A DNA stretch of 64,000 bases from Nageia nagi (lineage: Eukaryota > Pinophyta), in the NCBI GenBank assembly GCA_050084985.1, contig JBITNC010000001.1, positions 81,716,001-81,780,000 of the forward strand. The letters are read 5' to 3'. This document shows positions 47,235-59,500 of this stretch, one piece after another. Numbering within the stretch: the first letter of the stretch is position 1; the number at the start of each line of letters is the position of its first letter. The notes under the pieces are model-generated. The model did not search any database. It was not told the origin of the DNA and worked only from the letters and a program-made list of their open reading frames with translations. Both the position numbers and the translations under genes were made by a program.

Positions 47235-48480
47235 GCTACTTTATATTGCCTTGCTAATTAAATTCTTAGAGGTTTACTAGCCATCTAGCTACCTTTGCTT
47301 AGTTCTAGGTTCTCAAGGACCTAGAACCTAGAAACCTCCCTTTGTCTCTTATGTTATAGGTTATTTAAGGTCTTGGGTGTTGCATAAAAAGTGCAAATTC
47401 TCAAGCCCTAAATTTGTTTCATTTTATCATCATTATATAATTATATTTCAAGAAATATTTTAGATATTGTAGCATGGGTATTACAAAAGGGAGAGAACCT
47501 AGGTAAGGGTTCTCCTAGGTGCCCTTTTGGGTAGATTATATGTATCTTTATTTCATTATTTCTGGAACATGATTTGTAAATTTAACAAATTTTAGATACT
47601 ATTTTGTAAAATATGTTTCTCTTTTTGTTTATGAAATTTTAGGCAGCTTTTTTCATTAATTAAGCCATGCCTTATGTATGCATCTTCCATTTGCAATCAT
47701 GTATACCTCTTACCTGAGCATTGTTGCTCTATTATATGCAAATTTGTTGTGATTGTTCCTCTTTTTCTCACCTTCTATACCATCATATTAGCTAAAATTA
47801 TCATATATACATCTTATTTATTATGAAAATATTCATTTTACACTTATCTTTGTTAAATGTGTGGTTCAAATTTAAAATTTCCATGTTTTATAATCTTATC
47901 TTTGTTATCTTTTATTTTACTTACTTAAACAAATTAAATGTACTTGTTCAAAATCATACACAGTTCTAATCAATTAAAAAAGTAAGGATCATAAACTTAA
48001 CTAGAATGCATATATAAAATCAAAAAATATATTATCTCCATAAGTAATAAAATTTATGTCCATAAAAATGACATAACATAATATATCATTTGATACACCA
48101 AACTAGTTTCCCCCATGGGAACTCTGACCCACGGATGGATCTTGGGTCCTACTCCTAGCCCTAAACTTAGACTAGCTAGTAGATATAGAAACTAGTTTCT
48201 ATCCAAATTAAATAAGTTGATTATTCTTCAATGTGATCAGGTCCTAGATCATATTCATCTCCTAATGTTTCATCACATGTGTTAAAGTGTATAAAATCTC
48301 AATATATCCTTGCAGGATACTTATCTGGTCATATCGAGCCTACAAATATAACTATAGGCTCACCACCTATGCTTGTAGCACCTCTATATGAGTCTCCAAT
48401 CTTGTGTCACAAATAGTTTGTCAATTTTTCCTCCTCAAAAATAGAATCATAAACCAAATTCCTAGAGTCTATATATACCT
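47235..48480. other. Unassigned DNA with two small hairpins
   Basis: Right flank of E2. Two inverted repeats share sequence: TTCTAGGT/ACCTAGAA (47303-47310 with 47319-47326) and GAGAACC/GGTTCTC (47493-47499 with 47508-47514). No coding or LTR evidence otherwise. Confidence 0.5.
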
Positions 48481-48949
48481 AAGGTATCCATCGATGGAGT
48501 TGTATCCCTCGATGAGGATGCTGCATATGAATTTGTTGGCCAAGTAGGTGGTGGAGAATCCCTTCATCCTCCTCCTCCTCCTTCTCTTCTTATTTTCCAC
48601 CCTCCTTATCCTCAAGGCCCAATGGAATGGGCCTTACTATATCGTACCATTGCATGTACTCTAGAGTATGTTAATGAAAAGGTGTCGAAACCCTATGGGC
48701 ATGATTATCTGATGCAACCCACTCTTCATTCCATATTGGTACACTCATAACCCCTAATAATATCATTTGATAAAAATAGTATTTATATATATTTATATAC
48801 ACACTTAGCATAAATACATCTTGCATCATGTTGAACTACCTCAGCACCCAGTTTAGATGGTAGTACTCGATCATCTACCTATGATCTTGGATATGACATG
48901 GAATCATTCTTTATGATAGTTTATTGTTTAACTCCTCCCAAATTTCTAA

Positions 48950-49745
48950 GTCAAAATATAGGTCCCATACTAAGTTTGCATCATCCAAAATATTTGATAG
49001 CCTCCAACACTACTCTACTCCCCAAGTCACACCCATTTGTTGCATAGTTTACCATCAAAACTAGTGGGGCATGTTTACTCATGTAACCAAAGGAATATAG
49101 GTATGAGTCACATCAATATTCTCATACTCCCAAGTATAAATAATAAATTAATGGACCATAATATTGCATCCCTTATTCACAAATACAAAATTGTAAAGAT
49201 CCTTGTATAACATGGCCAAAATATAGGGTGCCCATGCATATCTCTCCCCGCAAAGGCATATCCCTTGCGGTATCAATTAAAATTTAGTATGAAAGCACTC
49301 ATGGTTCTTATCTCTACATATGATTATTTTTATAATAATTACCACATATAGTCTAAATTATCTCATGAATTCAATCTCCTCTGGGGACATGTAGACTATG
49401 TCATGAAGGGGTGCACCCTTCTTCTATTATTGGTAGTGCCTCACACCTATCAGCCAATAGCATTGATCCTCCATCTCAGCCATAATAAATGTCACTTGTT
49501 TTATCAATGTACCCTTCATGGGTACCCAAAAAATATGATGGATTTTAGTAATGGTGATGGTCATCTCACCCATGGGCATATGGAACATGTTGGTGTCATA
49601 ATACCAATGCTCCATGAGGGCAATAAGAAAATACTTATCACATGGGATCCACATGATCCCCCTCAGGTGAGTGAGATTAGATGTCTCTAGTTGTACCCTC
49701 TCTTTTGGCATCAACACAAATTCTATGACCACATCCATAGTTGGA
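48950..49745 (-). pseudogene. Plant mobile domain (MAIN-like) relic
   Basis: On the minus strand the open stretch 49738-49427 (103 codons) includes LIALMEHWYYDTNMFHMPMG followed by EMTITI and a VPMKG end. This matches the core of the plant mobile domain: a leucine-rich strand, hWRpETHTFHhPxGE, then a short strand and helix. Further on (toward lower coordinates) YAWAPYILAMLYKDLYNFVF and a later YTWEYENIDVTHTYIPL fit the second half of the domain (W-G/A...LA-LYR-L, W-x-YEH-I). Stops and frameshifts separate these, so it is a relic. The domain occurs in host genes and as cargo in transposons; no transposon ends were found around it. Confidence 0.68.
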
Positions 49746-51450
49746 CTCCATGGTTCACATCACATGAGGTAAGCCTGATCCTATGTCTAAGTCAAGTATA
49801 ACATGTATCAATAACATGAAATATGGAAAAAACATAATATATTAACACTTTAAAAAGATAAAAATTTAAAATGTATACTTTTCATGTTATTTTCAACTTT
49901 CATGATTCCTTTTTCATAAATTATGAATGCGTGCATATTTGTTAAATCTATATAGGTGTCATTTTGATATTTTTCTACAAATTTGATCCCAATGATGATG
50001 TTAGAAACCTTCTAATGTCGTCTCATTTTAGCCCTAATTTTCAAGCAATTTATGATATCCATCAACCTTAACCCATATTATATAGTAAAAACCTATCCTA
50101 TTTCCCTCCATGCATGTCCAAACCTAGCCCTACATTTTTACCCCCTATGTGTTAAAAAATTTTCAAATTTGGTAAAACTTAGCCTAATTTAAAAAAGTGA
50201 ACCATCAAAAACTTCTAAATATTGCATAAATAAAGAATATAAGAGAAATTTTGGTACCTGATGTTCCTCAAATGAGAAATGAACAACTAAAAACTAATGG
50301 CCCTATTGAGAAGTTATTTTATGAACCATATCACCAATCAACATAATAACCCAGCCTATGGCTCACTGCAATCCCTCCATAATCTAAATATGATACCTAG
50401 AACCTTGCAAACTAGAGATTCAATCACCAAATTGATAATGCACAAATGAAACCTAATCCCACCTATTCTAAACCAAATTAGAAACCCCATTTTTCAAATT
50501 CATAGATAAATTATGTTGATTAACCTGAATGGAACCTCTTTTTTTCATCAACCAGTCACTCACCTATCTCTATCCTTTAGCTCGATACCCTTCCATGCCT
50601 TTATACATACAATGTCACTCCATTACAATGCGTCTACTAGGTTCATGTCCCTATTTCTTATCGAATTTGATGCCTAAATTCTCTTATTTTTGTGCATGCA
50701 ATAAAATTATTTATCATTCTCTACAATAAAGTGTAAATTGTCAAAAATCCCCTTTGGGGCAAGTTGGTCCAAATCGAAATGAAATGATTGTCAAATTTTG
50801 TATTACCTACTATGTTCTTCAAAATTGTTTCTCTTTTTCCTCTCATGGATGAGCACAATCCTATAAAAATTTTCTTTTTATGAAAAATACCTTCTTAAGA
50901 TTGCAATGATGCCACATTCCTAGTGCTACTGCTAGGTTATATTTAAAAGGTAACATGCATTTTCTTATCTATACTTCATGTTTGCACATATAATGAGAAA
51001 AAGGTATTCACTTTTCATTTATGTATCATAGTTTATCAAAAATAAATTGAATTCTCATCTTGCATAGCTTATCATATTTCAAAAATGGTAAATGCATTTC
51101 AAAAATATTATTTCCCTATATTTCATGCCATAAAAAGCATATCATTATCAAGCTTCTCAATATGTATTTCTTAGAAATTTCAGATATCACTAAAACTATT
51201 TATCAAATGCTTGATTTCATATCTTTTTAATGGCTTATCAATGAATATTATTTCTCATTTGTACATGTTACATTAAAAATTATACAAATTATCATAGATA
51301 CTATTTTTTCATGCTTATCATATTTTTCTTAACAATTGCTTGTCAGAATATTGCTTTGTTCAAATCCATGCTTATCAAAATATTATTTATAATTTGATTC
51401 TTATCCTACCAAATGCTTATCATATGGTCAAAATATTTTTCATATCATAT
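49746..51450. other. Unassigned AT-rich DNA, TTATCA-rich to the right
   Basis: No coding frame with recognisable motifs. From about 50940 on, short TTATCA/TATCAT words recur densely (for example CTTATCATATTT), suggesting an eroded simple repeat. Confidence 0.45.
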
Positions 51451-51452
51451 TA

Positions 51453-51660
51453 TTTCTTATCATTGGACACCTTTGTAAGAAAGGGCTATTCATATAAAAA
51501 TCCACAAAAACATAATGGCTTGGGAAACCAAGTTGATCATTCTTATCATTTGATGCCATTGTAAGGAAGGGTCAATCTTATTATTTGGTACCTTCGTAAG
51601 AAAATTCCATTCATATAAAAATCCATGGTGACTTGGAAAAACAAGCTGATCAATTTAAAT
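51453..51660. repeat. Direct repeat of about 90-110 bp, two to three units
   Basis: TTCTTATCATT.GA..CC.TTGTAAG.AAGGG begins units at about 51453 and 51540, with a third TTATTATTTGGTACCTTCGTAAG start at about 51577. CATTCATATAAAAATCCA and GGAAA.CAAG.TGATCA follow in two of them. Confidence 0.75.
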
Positions 51661-52940
51661 TGTTTATCATCTTCTTCATCTTAGTGGGTAAGTCACTAAG
51701 GATAACTTTGCTTTTCTTATCATACTTTTCATGTCATGATATTTAATGCTTATATTTGAGATATATTGCACAAAAATATTTCTTTTCTAAGCTCTTTATA
51801 GGTAAATTTTTGTTTTCCTTGGATTTCTCCTATGATGAGAGGTCTATCATGTCACAACCAAGCCAAATAGGGGGTATAACATAAGTAAAAATTGAGGCTT
51901 TTGAAGCTACCACCATTTCACAATTTTTCAAGGAGTATCTTCTTACTTTTCTCATTATACTTTGAATCCATGCTTTGATTTACTTTTGTCTCAAAAGCAT
52001 CAAAACATATTCAAAGTAATGAATCTATTAACACCTAAAAAGGAATTTTGATTTAATTAAAATACATTTTTAGATATTTGAAATGATTTATTTAATTTAT
52101 TAAATAAATGCTCTTTTCCATGTGCACTCTCATCTACCTTTATATTTTATGGCAACATGTCAGCTCGAAATCACAATAAGTCTAAGGAGGAGCCTTAACA
52201 CTAGACTTGTTGCTTATAAAAGTGGAGGGGTTGGGCATGTTCAAAGATATGGCATGACATGACATAATCTTGAATCGTTGATAGGTAACAATATACTTGT
52301 GTCAATCTTGATTGGTGTTTCTAAACACCACCTATCATATTTGAATTTTTTTATACTCTGAGCTTTGCATTCTTATGATATTTAATCCCTTCATGATTTA
52401 TACTTGACACATCAAAGGTGGGATGATGATATCGATCTAAAGGGAAAGGTATTCTGGAATGGTAATCGAGAGCTATCATTGGTTTTTTGGCATTATCATT
52501 GTATTAAGGTAATATTGGTGGCTCCATGTTTTAAGGAAGCTCATTTTTCATACTCTCTCAATCAAATTTTTCCTTTGTTCATCATCATAGATAAAGTATA
52601 GGTTTGTATCTTTCATAAATCTAGTTTTGATAGGTCAAGATCAATTATGTCATTATCATCTTTCATGTCATTAATTTCCTACTTTTAATAGTTAATTAGA
52701 GAATTTAATTATTCTATAAATAACCCTAATAATTATTATTTTGGTTATAATATATATACACATATTTTATTGAGAAAGACTCATGTCTAATCATCAATGC
52801 CTAGTTAGCTTGTTAACTTGATGGGACTTACAAATCATAAGGATGCTTAGTTAGCACATACCAACATCAAGTGTACCAATCAAATAACCTTTGACCAGTT
52901 GGTTTGGGATTATATAAAATGAGGATAGAGTTTTAAAATA
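51661..52940. other. Unassigned DNA with a possible old LTR promoter
   Basis: TGTCACAACCAAGCC at about 51858 resembles chromovirus LTR starts, and TTATAAAAG at about 52214 could be a TATA box 360 bp later. No second copy or target duplication was seen, so an LTR here is only a possibility. Confidence 0.3.
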
Positions 52941-52944
52941 GCTT

Positions 52945-53300
52945 CATTCTTATTTAATTTGCATTTCTTATTTGGAAATGAGCTAATAAAGTAAAATGTC
53001 AAAAGAGAGTTTTAGAGCTCCAAGAGCCAAGTATAAAGTGTCAAGAGCCAAGAGCCAAGAGCCAAGAGACAAGAGCTAAGAGCCAAGAGCCAATAGAGCT
53101 AAAGAAGCTAGAGTTTCATAGCTTTAGAAGGGAAAACCCATATTTTCCTAACTATTATTGAGATTTTTAATACTTAGAGACCATATTTTCTATATTAAGA
53201 GAGCATGAGATATTATCATGTATTGGATAGACCATATAGTATGATGGTGGCAATTGCATTAAATGTGAGCATATTGTGTTTATGGGAGATATGGAATGTA
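52945..53300. repeat. Dispersed direct repeat, left copy, with CCAAGAG minisatellite
   Basis: Matches 54755-55089. Shared blocks are CAAAAGAGAGTTT, AGAGAGCATGAGATATT, ATTGGATAGACCATATAGT and TGTGGGAGATATG or its like. A 7-bp minisatellite of CCAAGAG/CTAAGAG type lies at 53018-53100. The left copy continues past 53300 with a reiterated TATTGAGAGTTT.AA.AGTTAGA motif (to about 53450). Confidence 0.85.
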
Positions 53301-54137
53301 TTTTCTAATACATATTTTTTCCTATATATTGTTGAGAGTTTCAATAGTTAGAAAGAGATTATTTTTGCCTAACTATTATTGAGAGTTTCAACAGTTAGAG
53401 AGATTATTTTTACCTAGCTATTATTGAGAGTTTTAATATTTAAAGAGATTTTTGGGCCTAATTTTGGTTGTGTAAGAGGGGATTAAGAGGTTTTGTTGCA
53501 AAAGAGTCACATGTGGCCATTACAAAGAATATAAACTTGGTTGTAATATTCAAATTAATACAATACTATAATCACATCTCTAAGTTATAAGTGGATATAC
53601 TCTCAAGATGGGATGCACCATTATAAAACATATGTTCCTTAATTGGTTATTTTATTTCAAGTTTTAATAATCAATATAGTAGAATTTTTGTTGAAAACAT
53701 AGGATAATGATTGTGTTTAGATTTTGTTAGCCAAAATTATAGTGTACTCTAGCTCTAATTTTGGTTTTCTTGCACATTTTGATGTTAAAATTTAAACTTC
53801 ATCATGTTGAATTTTTTTTAATCTATATTTAAATATCCCATAATAATGATATGAAATATTTTAGTAGAATTTTGTAAGGTATAACTTTTTATGGAGGGAT
53901 CCAATTGAGGTAATTCTTTTTGCATTGGATATATCTCAAATATACCTTTCCAATGAGTATATGCAAGCCTATATTTGTTAAATTATTAGCCTATATTTCT
54001 TAAATTATCAGCTATAATTCTTGATTTTTCACTCAAACTATTCTTATGTTGAATTTTTACCTCCCAGCACTATCACTAGGGATCTTGAGAATTTGGATTT
54101 CAAATTTTTTATTTGGTTAGTTTGTCAAAGTATGTCA

Positions 54138-54221
54138 ATTTTTTCTCTACATACCAAGTACTACTAAAGAACATCAATAATTTTTTCTCTACATACCAAG
54201 TACTACTAAAGAATATCAATA
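54138..54221. repeat. 42-bp tandem duplication
   Basis: ATTTTTTCTCTACATACC... occurs twice end to end (54138-54179 and 54180-54221) with one mismatch, so it is recent. Confidence 0.95.
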
Positions 54222-54754
54222 CTAGTGCTTCCATGAATATCAACATTGGGATTGGTACATAATATACTAATGAGATTGTCAGGGATAAAAATTTTAAGTG
54301 TTAGATATATTTTGGCAAATTTTGGAGGTGATTTGAAATGAATAAGGATATGAACTAGTCGTGTGATGGTCCATTTCCCATGTATCATTTTAGCTACCCA
54401 ACCATGTCACCAACACTAGCATTAGAGGAATAGAATAAATTTTGAGGAAGTTGATGTGTTTCTTGGTCATTTAGAGTCATTTATGAAGTGGAGTCATTTT
54501 AATATAAGGAGATAAGTGAGCATCATTAAAAAAACCCTTGGGCATTTCATTTGAAAAAAAAAAAGAGGAGACATTAAAGAGATATTAAGAGGAGTTTATT
54601 CATACATATCACTAGGTTCTACCATTGTTGGAGCAAACCATGCAAAAGTTGGTAAAGAACTACTTCCATAAAGACTACCATTGTTGTTAGTTTGGGATCA
54701 AACTTAAGGAGGATAGATTTTCATGAAAGATTAATTCTTCTTCAATCCTTATTT

Positions 54755-55089
54755 ATTATTTAGAGATGATTTAATGAAGTTATAAAATGCAAAAGAGAGT
54801 TTCAAATCTCAAAGAGCCAAGAGGAAAGAGCTAAGAGCCAAAATCCAAGAACTAAGATCCAATAGCCAAGAGCTAAGAAATTCAAAAAAACTAGATTTGT
54901 ATAGCTTCATATGGTAAAATTCGTATTTTCCTAACTATTTTTAATATTTTCAATAGTTAGATACTATATTTTCCATGCTAAGAGAGCATGAGATATTGTA
55001 ATTTATTGGATAGACCATATAGTGTGATGGTGGTAGTTGGATTATGTATGAGCATGTTGTATTTGTGGGAGATATGACATGTATTTTAT
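54755..55089. repeat. Dispersed direct repeat, right copy, cut by an LTR
   Basis: Matches 52945-53300. It carries a degraded version of the CCAAGAG minisatellite (about 54815-54880). The match stops exactly where the LTR at 55090 begins (GTATTTTAT, then TGTAAGG), so the LTR element inserted into this repeat. Confidence 0.8.
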
Positions 55090-55420
55090 TGTAAGGAATG
55101 CACCTCTTTTCCAAGATCTAATTGAAGCTTCTTCTTCTCTAATCTAGCAACTCAAAAGCACAATCACTCTAAGATAACAAAAACATGTTTAGTGGTTCCT
55201 CTCAATATGAGAGTACATCCACTTGAACATGAAAATATTTCCTTGAATCACTCTTTAACCCAAGGGAAATGCCATAGACCAAAGGATTTTAGAATTGTAG
55301 GTGGAAGACTCTCCACCCTAATTGAGAATGGTAGGTGAAAGACTCTTCACCCATGAGATATTATTCTTTAGATACCATCTAAAGAATAATTTACACAATA
55401 ATGCATTATTTTTTCTAACA
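55090..55420 (-). repeat. LTR of a minus-strand, probably copia-type element
   Basis: 331 bp. Read on the minus strand it starts TGTTAGAAAAAATAATGC and ends CATTCCTTACA. A polypurine tract lies immediately upstream on that strand (55421-55430). The left boundary coincides with the interruption of the dispersed repeat. It would be the 3' LTR, with the body to the right; the other LTR was not found. Two 18-bp hairpins lie inside (55300 and 55334). Confidence 0.65.
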
Positions 55421-55430
55421 CTCCCCCTTA
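55421..55430 (-). promoter_or_regulatory. Polypurine tract of minus-strand element
   Basis: CTCCCCCTTA on the plus strand reads TAAGGGGGAG on the minus strand, followed directly by TGTTAG. This is the usual copia-type tract and LTR start. Confidence 0.65.
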
Positions 55431-57289
55431 ATGTAATATTGGGGTAGAGAGAAGAGAATATTGAAATAGAATGTAAGAGAGTTCTCCTTCATAAGAAATA
55501 CAATCAAAGATGAGAACTTGGTATCTTGATAGGTAATAGAATTTAGATGTTTCTACAACATAAATAAGGCTCAACTACTTAACCATTTGATTAAATAGTT
55601 TTCAATACAATAATCTTAAACCATAAATGGTTCAATGTACAAGTAGTAGTCATTCAACAATATGTTGACATGATAAGCCTCCATGATCCTACATACTTGA
55701 AGTAAGAAACATGCAATCTATAGAAGAAATATATAAGCTATAAAGAATCTCATAAACAAGATCAGTTAGATGCATACATTCATTTCAATATAAGATAAAT
55801 AAATCAAATAATACTATCTATAAACTGATCAAATAGTGCATTATAAGTCATCATAAATATGCCAATAAAACCTATAGTCACCTCTTGTATATATAAAATA
55901 TCTATTTATCATCATCAAAAAAGAACATATGAGCACATACTAGTTCCTCATACATGGATAACTAAACAGTGCACACAAATTCTATCTTATGCTTCAAAGT
56001 GCACAAACAAGTTTCTCACACATGGAGAGCTAAGTACAAAAGTGCACACATAAAAAAAATACAACAAAAAATCCTCTTTGGGATGAAGTTATCATCATAA
56101 ACATAAATTCAAATTTCACTCCCCCTTAAGGATAACTTCACCAACCCAAGAGACTTATTATGCTTTTATAACTAAGCTTTTGAAAGAGGTTTGATGAATA
56201 AATCAATGAAATATAATATGCAATCATAAAGTCTCATCTAAAACCTTTTTCTTGATAAATACCTATTCTTGATAGGTTAGTGTGAATGCATTAGATTGCA
56301 CAAGACCTTTTTCTTTCAATATATTTTGAAGCTACATTGCTTCAAATAATCAACAAGTGCATAACACATATCTAACAGAGAAAGGAGTTGTAGAAGATAC
56401 AAAGAAATTTAGAATTTTGAACCTCAAATATGTAGTAGGATAAAATTAAGATAATGTTGTGTTGGAATGAATTTTTTAAGATATCATTAAGTGATAATAT
56501 TAAATCATTTCAAGATACTTCAATATCCAATACTTGCAATATCTTGATATGCCTCAATATTGTCAATATTAGATGTGCACAATGTTCCATCTATTACAAC
56601 TCTCTAGCATTTTTTCCCTTACCACTATATACATTTCAACCACAACTAGGTTGCTTATATAGATAAGTCCATTCACTATGATCCATTAGATAATAAGGTG
56701 ATACTTGATCAATAAGGTGGATAAAACTATACCACCCATAATGCATGAAATATCTAGATAAAGTATTCTAACTATATAAATATGATGTAGAATATTTATT
56801 TGTTATTAAAGCCAACTTTAATGTCCACTTTGTATCACTTCCATTAACTCCTAATGATTTTCTAGTGGAAGAATTAGTCAAAATAAAATGAACCAATATT
56901 CATGTCATATTGCTCAAAATGTACATATAATATAACCCAATACCTTATTTACATCAAATGTAGGTCTTAAACAAGTGCAATTAATCCTCTCATCACTTGA
57001 TATAAATTAAAGAATGTGTCACTTCCCAATACATCTTGGAACTTCCCTTAGCTTGTCGAGAAATAACTACATATTACTATTTTTATATGATATAAAATTA
57101 TTCTTTCAATAATCACTTGTCACATAGACAATATTATGTGTAGATTTGTTATAAATTATGGATTGATTATTTATCTCTCAAGGAGTTAGTACTCCTATCG
57201 ATAAGGAGAATACTATCACCAAACATAGCTACTTAATATACTATTATATATTAAGAATATTTATACTATCTTAAATAAGCAACAAACCA
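55431..57289. other. Body of the minus-strand element, no coding domain seen
   Basis: No gag, integrase or RT motif was recognised on the minus strand. A second CTCCCCCTTAAGG occurs at about 56120. The segment 55827-56250 recurs in part at 57767-58080 (AAATAGTGCA.TATAAGTCATCATAAA.ATGCC; ACCAACCCAAG). Confidence 0.5.
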
Positions 57290-57515
57290 TCAAATGCTAA
57301 CTTAACCATGTCATTAAGTAAATATTTACAAGCCAAAAAAGGCCAACTTGACTATGTCATTAAATCAAGCCACAAAATACCAACTTGACTACGTCACCTA
57401 GTCAACATTTACAAGCCAATGCTACAAAATGCCAACTTGACTACGCCACCTAGTCAATATTAACAAATTAATGCCATAAAATACCAACTTGACTATACCA
57501 CCTACTTAAGATGTA
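57290..57515. repeat. Tandem repeat, 38-52-bp units
   Basis: CCAACTTGACTA.GTCA.CTA-type units start near 57342, 57380, 57432 and 57484, with a weaker one at 57297. The last two are spaced 52 bp. Each has the frame AAAATRCCAACTTGACTA. Confidence 0.8.
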
Positions 57516-57639
57516 TAATCCCTTATCCATTTACAAAAATGTTGATTTGGAGATTTAAGGTCTCCTTAAGCAATACTATAGCCTAGAGAAGGAAGGTATC
57601 CATCAATAAACTTGTCAACATTGATACAAATTCCTAACA

Positions 57640-57760
57640 TAAAAGTAACTAATGTGGAATTAATTAATAAATATAGATATTCTTCCATCAACATGGAAGT
57701 CAACAATGTGGGATCCATCCATAAACATGAATATTCTTCCATTAACATGGAAATAAATAA
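57640..57760. repeat. Direct repeat with a CATGGAA palindrome
   Basis: ATTCTTCCATCAACATGGAA and ATTCTTCCATTAACATGGAA, about 52 bp apart, each with a TTCCAT...ATGGAA inverted pair. Confidence 0.75.
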
Positions 57761-57766
57761 TATGGC

Positions 57767-58080
57767 ATCAAATAGTGCACTATAAGTCATCATAAAGATG
57801 CCAAGCCAATACCTATATTCATATATTGTATACATAATACAAAAATCCTCCAAAGAATGAAGTATTCATGATATGAATTCATACTTAAATCCTTATTGAG
57901 TATAGCTTTACCAACCCAAGTGATTAGAGTTTTAGTAAAAAATACCAATGAAGTTTTATTTTGATGGACAATAATTGCAAGGTCAAATCTAAAATTTACT
58001 CCTTGATAAAAAATGCTTGGATTTTAAAAATATTTTGTTATGAATTCAATAATTCTCCCCCTTAAGGGTAATTTCATTAA
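57767..58080. repeat. Partial duplicate of 55827-56250
   Basis: Shares AAATAGTGCACTATAAGTCA, ATAAAGATGCCAA, ACCAACCCAAGTGA and CCCCCTTAAGGGTAATTTCA with the segment about 1.94 kb to the left. The region between may be an internal duplication of the minus-strand element. Confidence 0.6.
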
Positions 58081-58709
58081 TAATTGTAGCATATTATCAA
58101 GCTCTACAAATATGGAATGTCCCCATTGTTATGGTGTTTTCCCCATTTCACCATTGATAAAGGGAAACATTAGATTAAGAGTACTTTTGCTTAGTTTAGT
58201 ATTCATTTGGCCAATTAAACATAAGTTCCACTTCAAGAGTAGTTTAGCACTCCAATTATGGAATGTTGGACCCTTATTTAGAATATTATATATAGTTGAG
58301 TATCTAATTATGCTAATAATGATGTATTTATGATACTAAGACCATTATGATTGTAAATGTAATATTAGTCACCAATAATGAGGCATTGCATATTCCTATC
58401 CTTGATGATTGTAATATTGGCATTAAATGATCTTCTTATCATTAATGCTCACCTCATTGAGGTAGAGCATCCATCTAGATGTTAACAACAACTTCTAAGT
58501 ACTATTAAGACTCATATTCTTAGACATAGTACATTTGGCATCCCATGATATAAAGTAGCTTCCACACTTGTATAAGGGCATATAGATGCCCTACATCAAG
58601 CATTTGGCATTCCTAAGATTCCATGTCACACTCTTGGAGGTTTTCTAGCTTGGGCATTGATATCAAGGCACATGGAAGTCTCCCCTTGTCCAACATTGGT
58701 ATTCATGGC
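58081..58709. other. Unassigned DNA
   Basis: No coding or repeat evidence apart from a reiterated TTGGCAT word (about 58530-58750). Confidence 0.45.
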
Positions 58710-59484
58710 TGTTGGATGTGATTACTCTCATCCTAAGGTATCATATCTTGGACATTGGCATTGAGAGAATATGAATCACTATTGTAAGTTGTTGGATCAA
58801 CTCACTCAATATTAGAAGGTCAACCACCTCATCTATAAAAGGAGGAATCCTAGAACACATGAGATATGTTGAATTTATGATTAAACCCCCTTATTTAATT
58901 AAGTGTGAGAACTCTATCTTTTCCACTTATAGGTGTTAGTCTATATTTGAGGTCTTGAGGTGATTGAAGAATAGCATATTTCTTACTCTAACCATTTGGG
59001 AGAGGAACTTTGGTTGTTCCATCATTAGAGAGGTAAGGAAGCCTTTGGCTTGGCCTTACCACTACTACAATTAGTGAGGCCTTAGATCCATCTACAATAA
59101 CCCTATTGGAGGCATCCCCAATGTAAGCTCCTTAGGTACAAAAATACCATTGCTATAAGACTCTCATTGAAGCTATTGTAATTATGGTTCTCTCATTATA
59201 TAATTCAATCACATAATTTATTTTCATTATTTTCAATTGTCTCATTATGATTAGACATGATCTAGAAGTACATTTTGGCATTTTTAATTCATATTTAGCT
59301 TCCTAATCACCTATGTTAGGTAATTGAGCATAATTATAGATTATTTCCTTTATTATTGCCATTACTAGCTAGACGTTGAATGTATTTAATAAATTTATGC
59401 TTAATTGGTTATATCTAAAGGTTAAAGGCAAACACCCCTCTCTTAGGGCATGTTTGATCATGATCCAATGACTTTAGCTTATCA
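58710..59484 (+). repeat. Plus-strand LTR followed by a Met-type primer site
   Basis: A candidate 5' LTR from TGTTGGATGTG to TTATCA, with a TATA box at 58834-58841 (TATAAAAG) about 125 bp in. The right end is set by the primer-binding site at 59488. The left end is inferred only from the TGTTGGA start. No partner LTR was found, and no gag is evident to the right. Confidence 0.5.
58834..58841 (+). promoter_or_regulatory. TATA box in the 58.7-kb LTR
   Basis: TATAAAAG in ATCTATAAAAGGAGGAATCC, strong context for an LTR promoter. Confidence 0.55.
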
Positions 59485-59487
59485 TAA

Positions 59488-59500
59488 TGGTATTAGAGCC
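59488..59500 (+). promoter_or_regulatory. Primer-binding site, initiator Met tRNA type
   Basis: TGGTATTAGAGCC differs by one C-to-T change from TGGTATCAGAGCC, the common plant primer site complementary to initiator methionine tRNA. Confidence 0.7.

Noticed and set aside
51858-52800. Second chromovirus solo LTR
   Set aside because: Only a start-like word and a TATA-like word; no end, duplication or second copy.
55421-58080. Full copia pol on the minus strand
   Set aside because: No integrase, RT or RNase H motif could be found; only the LTR and polypurine tract are supportable.
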